A stretch of 64,000 nt of DNA, taken from positions 21,567,430 to 21,631,429 of the forward strand of contig CM057129.1 in assembly GCA_029964075.1 (NCBI GenBank). The letters are read 5' to 3'. Positions 61,552-64,000 of this stretch are shown here, one piece after another. The notes below the pieces were generated by a model. That model was not told the DNA's origin. It did not search any database and saw only the letters and a program-made list of their open reading frames with translations. The position numbers and the translations under genes are program-made. This stretch comes from Patiria pectinifera. Lineage: Eukaryota; Echinodermata; Asteroidea; Valvatida; Asterinidae. Position 1 is the first letter of the stretch, and each line of letters starts with the position of its first letter.

Positions 61552-64000
61552 GCGCTCACCATACAAGTTTCCAACAAGCAGATTTTGCGATAGCTGATCA
61601 GTCTTTATCACAAGGCAGGCTGTGGCTAAATGCAGAGCCCCGAGTCGTCGACCGATCCTAGAAACTTTCTTCAAGACGAAAAAAGGGCAAATTAATTGAC
61701 GCTTGATATCACTTTTGGTAGGCAAAGATTGTATCTGTAGCTTTTTCTTCCGTTGCAGATCACCTGGCTGGAAAGGTGAATACCCGGTGGAACTCGTACC
61801 TATTTCCATCCGCTAACAAACAACAAGTGCACAGAACACGGTGGCTTGTTAGCGTGTCCCCGAGGAAGGGTGTCCCCAGAGTGTTGCTATAGTCTCGTGC
61901 AGGTTAGCTCCTTACCTCAGGGTCTGAGGCCCAGGGGGCGTCGCACCCGGTCCGATAGTGGCCATTGATCATCAGCGTTTGAGTTCCGCGGTGAGGATGG
62001 ATTATCCACTACATCTGCGAGTATTGTTTCGATCTGATGGCCCGACGGGTGTTGCATGTTTGATTTTGTTTTGACTGAATTCGACCCTCGTGCAGGAACG
62101 TATACTAAAAACACATCTAATCAGTCATTGGCGTCATGAATAAGTTTCATCAACGCTAGTTCGTTCGTGCAGGTTCGAGCCTGTTCAGTTCGGTTCACCC
62201 ACCGTGCGTTGCGTTTATGTGCATGCCTGTGGGGATCAGTCCGTACCAACGTTATTCACGGCAATCGGTTGGCACGACCGAAATTGGTTATTATTATTAT
62301 TATTTTTTTCAAAACGAAAATAAAAATGTCAGGTTCACACTCCCTTTGCAATTACAGTCACATCAAGAAAGGACAGCCGTAGATATTGCTTTATAATCGC
62401 CCTGGTACTTGACACACTAATAACCCTTTTTATATAGACATTTTCTTTGGGCATGATGAACGTACGTGTTAAAAACTAAACCCAGATTTGAACTTTAATC
62501 GTACAAGGAAAGTAGTTTCAACAAAACCGATTTTCGCTCCTCGAGGCAATCAACTTAAAGCCGCTGTTCATCTGCAAGTCGCCAATCCCGTGAGATTAGT
62601 TTAACCAATCATTGTTTCCAGGCAGTAATCCCTGGTGCCTTTCTGCCCACGCACCATGCACAGACTGTTATCTCCCCACGCTCGAAAAACGATGTTTAAA
62701 GCAGCACAGCAACCGTCTTAATTTTGCTCTTCAGGCGGACTTCTGGACAATCAAATTTAGATACACAGACAAACTTACATTTACGCTCTAAGTGGATTGG
62801 CGTTACACTATTACTTTGTTCTAATCAATCAGAAGGATTTTTGGTATTGTTCACATTGTTCGTGTACGGAAAAGAAATCTAACACATTTCAATATCTTTA
62901 TTGCATTGGAGAGAGTCAAAATACGATGTAAAGTGTATCGCCTAAAGAATGGTGATCAATATAAGAAAGTTACGATTGGACTCCTTATATAAGCTTATTA
63001 TAAAAACCTCGATTTATTTCCTCACGGACCCCTTACTGATTCAGGCGTTGTTCCCCTGTGGTCCGCATGAGTATGCACTCCCACTTGTACTCCCATTGCC
63101 ACTGAATTTATAAGTAAAGAAACCTGCGAGGGCGCTCTATGCAAGGGGTCTATGGTCACTCACTTTTTTATAATAGGGTCTACATTATTATTGTTTTCAT
63201 CAAACAGCCACCTGTTTGTACCTGTGATGGGGTGTTTTACACCTAGCTCGTGCCGCGGCGTAAGGGAATCGATATCAACTCCGCGCGACTGAGAGAAAGG
63301 ATAATAACCAAGATCTGGGCTCCAACACGTCGTGCGTTGAGAAGTAATATCCTCGCGTCTCCACCGAGCCGAGCCCTCAAATCTTATTTATTCCATTATT
63401 ACCTTTAAGACGAAAGAAAAAAATTCCAGGCGACAATCAATGACGATAATCTCGACAATGTCTGGAGTATCTTTTCTTCCGGTGTGATGTTAGCCAGAAT
63501 GGATATCAGGTATTCATGAGAGGGTCTCAGGAATTACCTTTGAAATTTATATTGATTTCTTTGGCACAGTATGCTTAAAGACGGTTTGAGTCACTTTCCT
63601 TTCTTTGCATTTTCATGTTCCACATGGAACTCAAAAACTATACAGTCCGGATATTGCACTTCACACAAAAAGCATGAGTGGACATTTTGTATATTCACGT
63701 TTACTGAATTAAAAACCGAAAAGAAATCAAAACACCTTTAACATTGCTGATGTTCATGGAGAGGTTCTTTTTAAAACGCGCTTTGCTGAAGAGGCACCGT
63801 TATATTAGGCCGGCATAACCATATATAACCAGGTCTTTCTTTCTTCCCTGGCTTCCTTCCTCCTAAGTATCTTATTAAAGCTGATCACCAAAGACTCTCA
63901 ATAAAGTAAGTAACATTATCAGGTTAAATACTTAATTTGCTTCTCTGAGCATTTACTTTAATACGTCTTATCCTAGCATTTCTTTGAGGGTATGGCGCGC
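61552..64000. other. No gene recognised
   Basis: Includes a short (ATT)n run at about 62290 and a CT-rich tract at about 63830-63866. Frames at 61546-61809 (-) and 62167-62382 (+) are uninformative. Confidence 0.4.

Overview
The window reads as nuclear DNA of an animal with a large, gene-sparse, AT-rich genome full of short repeats. Only one gene can be named with confidence: an intronless rhodopsin-class (class A) G-protein-coupled receptor of the somatostatin/allatostatin-C receptor type, on the minus strand at 33357-34664. The receptor type, the RTE-like and CR1/L2-like retrotransposon tails, the tRNA-derived SINE and the CCCTAA-type interstitial repeat would suit a marine invertebrate deuterostome (echinoderm, hemichordate or cephalochordate). 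That placement is inference, and a mollusc is not excluded.

Layout. 0-7 kb: no gene recognised; a hAT-like MITE (2098-2241), a degraded copy of a TCCGAAGGTTCGATAG-type repeat (6011-6190) and an inverted repeat (6471-6546). 7.3-9.3 kb: a possible small secreted cysteine-containing protein (minus, 7393-7758), a large foldback array (8404-8975) and a short relic of possible coding sequence (9097-9292). 9.3-19 kb: no gene; a G-rich block and a LINE 3' tail. 19.2-26.7 kb: a 330-bp foldback (19208-19537), a LINE tail, a G-rich hAT-like fragment and a 609-bp MITE with TA target duplication (26041-26649). 26.7-38 kb: the receptor gene with about 6.5 kb of unassigned sequence downstream and 3.5 kb upstream. 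38-48 kb: a nested hAT-like MITE, a SINE split by a palindromic insertion with an 11-bp target duplication, degenerate ATC/GTC repeats, an RTE-type tail, a near-perfect 47-nt hairpin and a ~165-bp tandem/inverted repeat. 48-64 kb: a GTAGCC-type hAT-like MITE, a 16-bp minisatellite of about 720 bp, another G-rich MITE, a 1.33-kb long-TIR foldback carrying a second foldback in its loop, and a promoter-like block near 61.5 kb.

The most interesting theme is a set of unrelated short-unit repeats that share one architecture. Units of about 12-20 bp are repeated with divergence, then continue in reverse orientation, so the whole block can fold on itself. One of them sits inside a SINE between target-site duplications, which argues that such blocks move. 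A second unexplained signal is a strong excess of the palindromic octamer TAGGCCTA (13 exact copies). A third is 13 G or C homopolymers of 10 nt or more, several of them inside the hAT-like MITEs.
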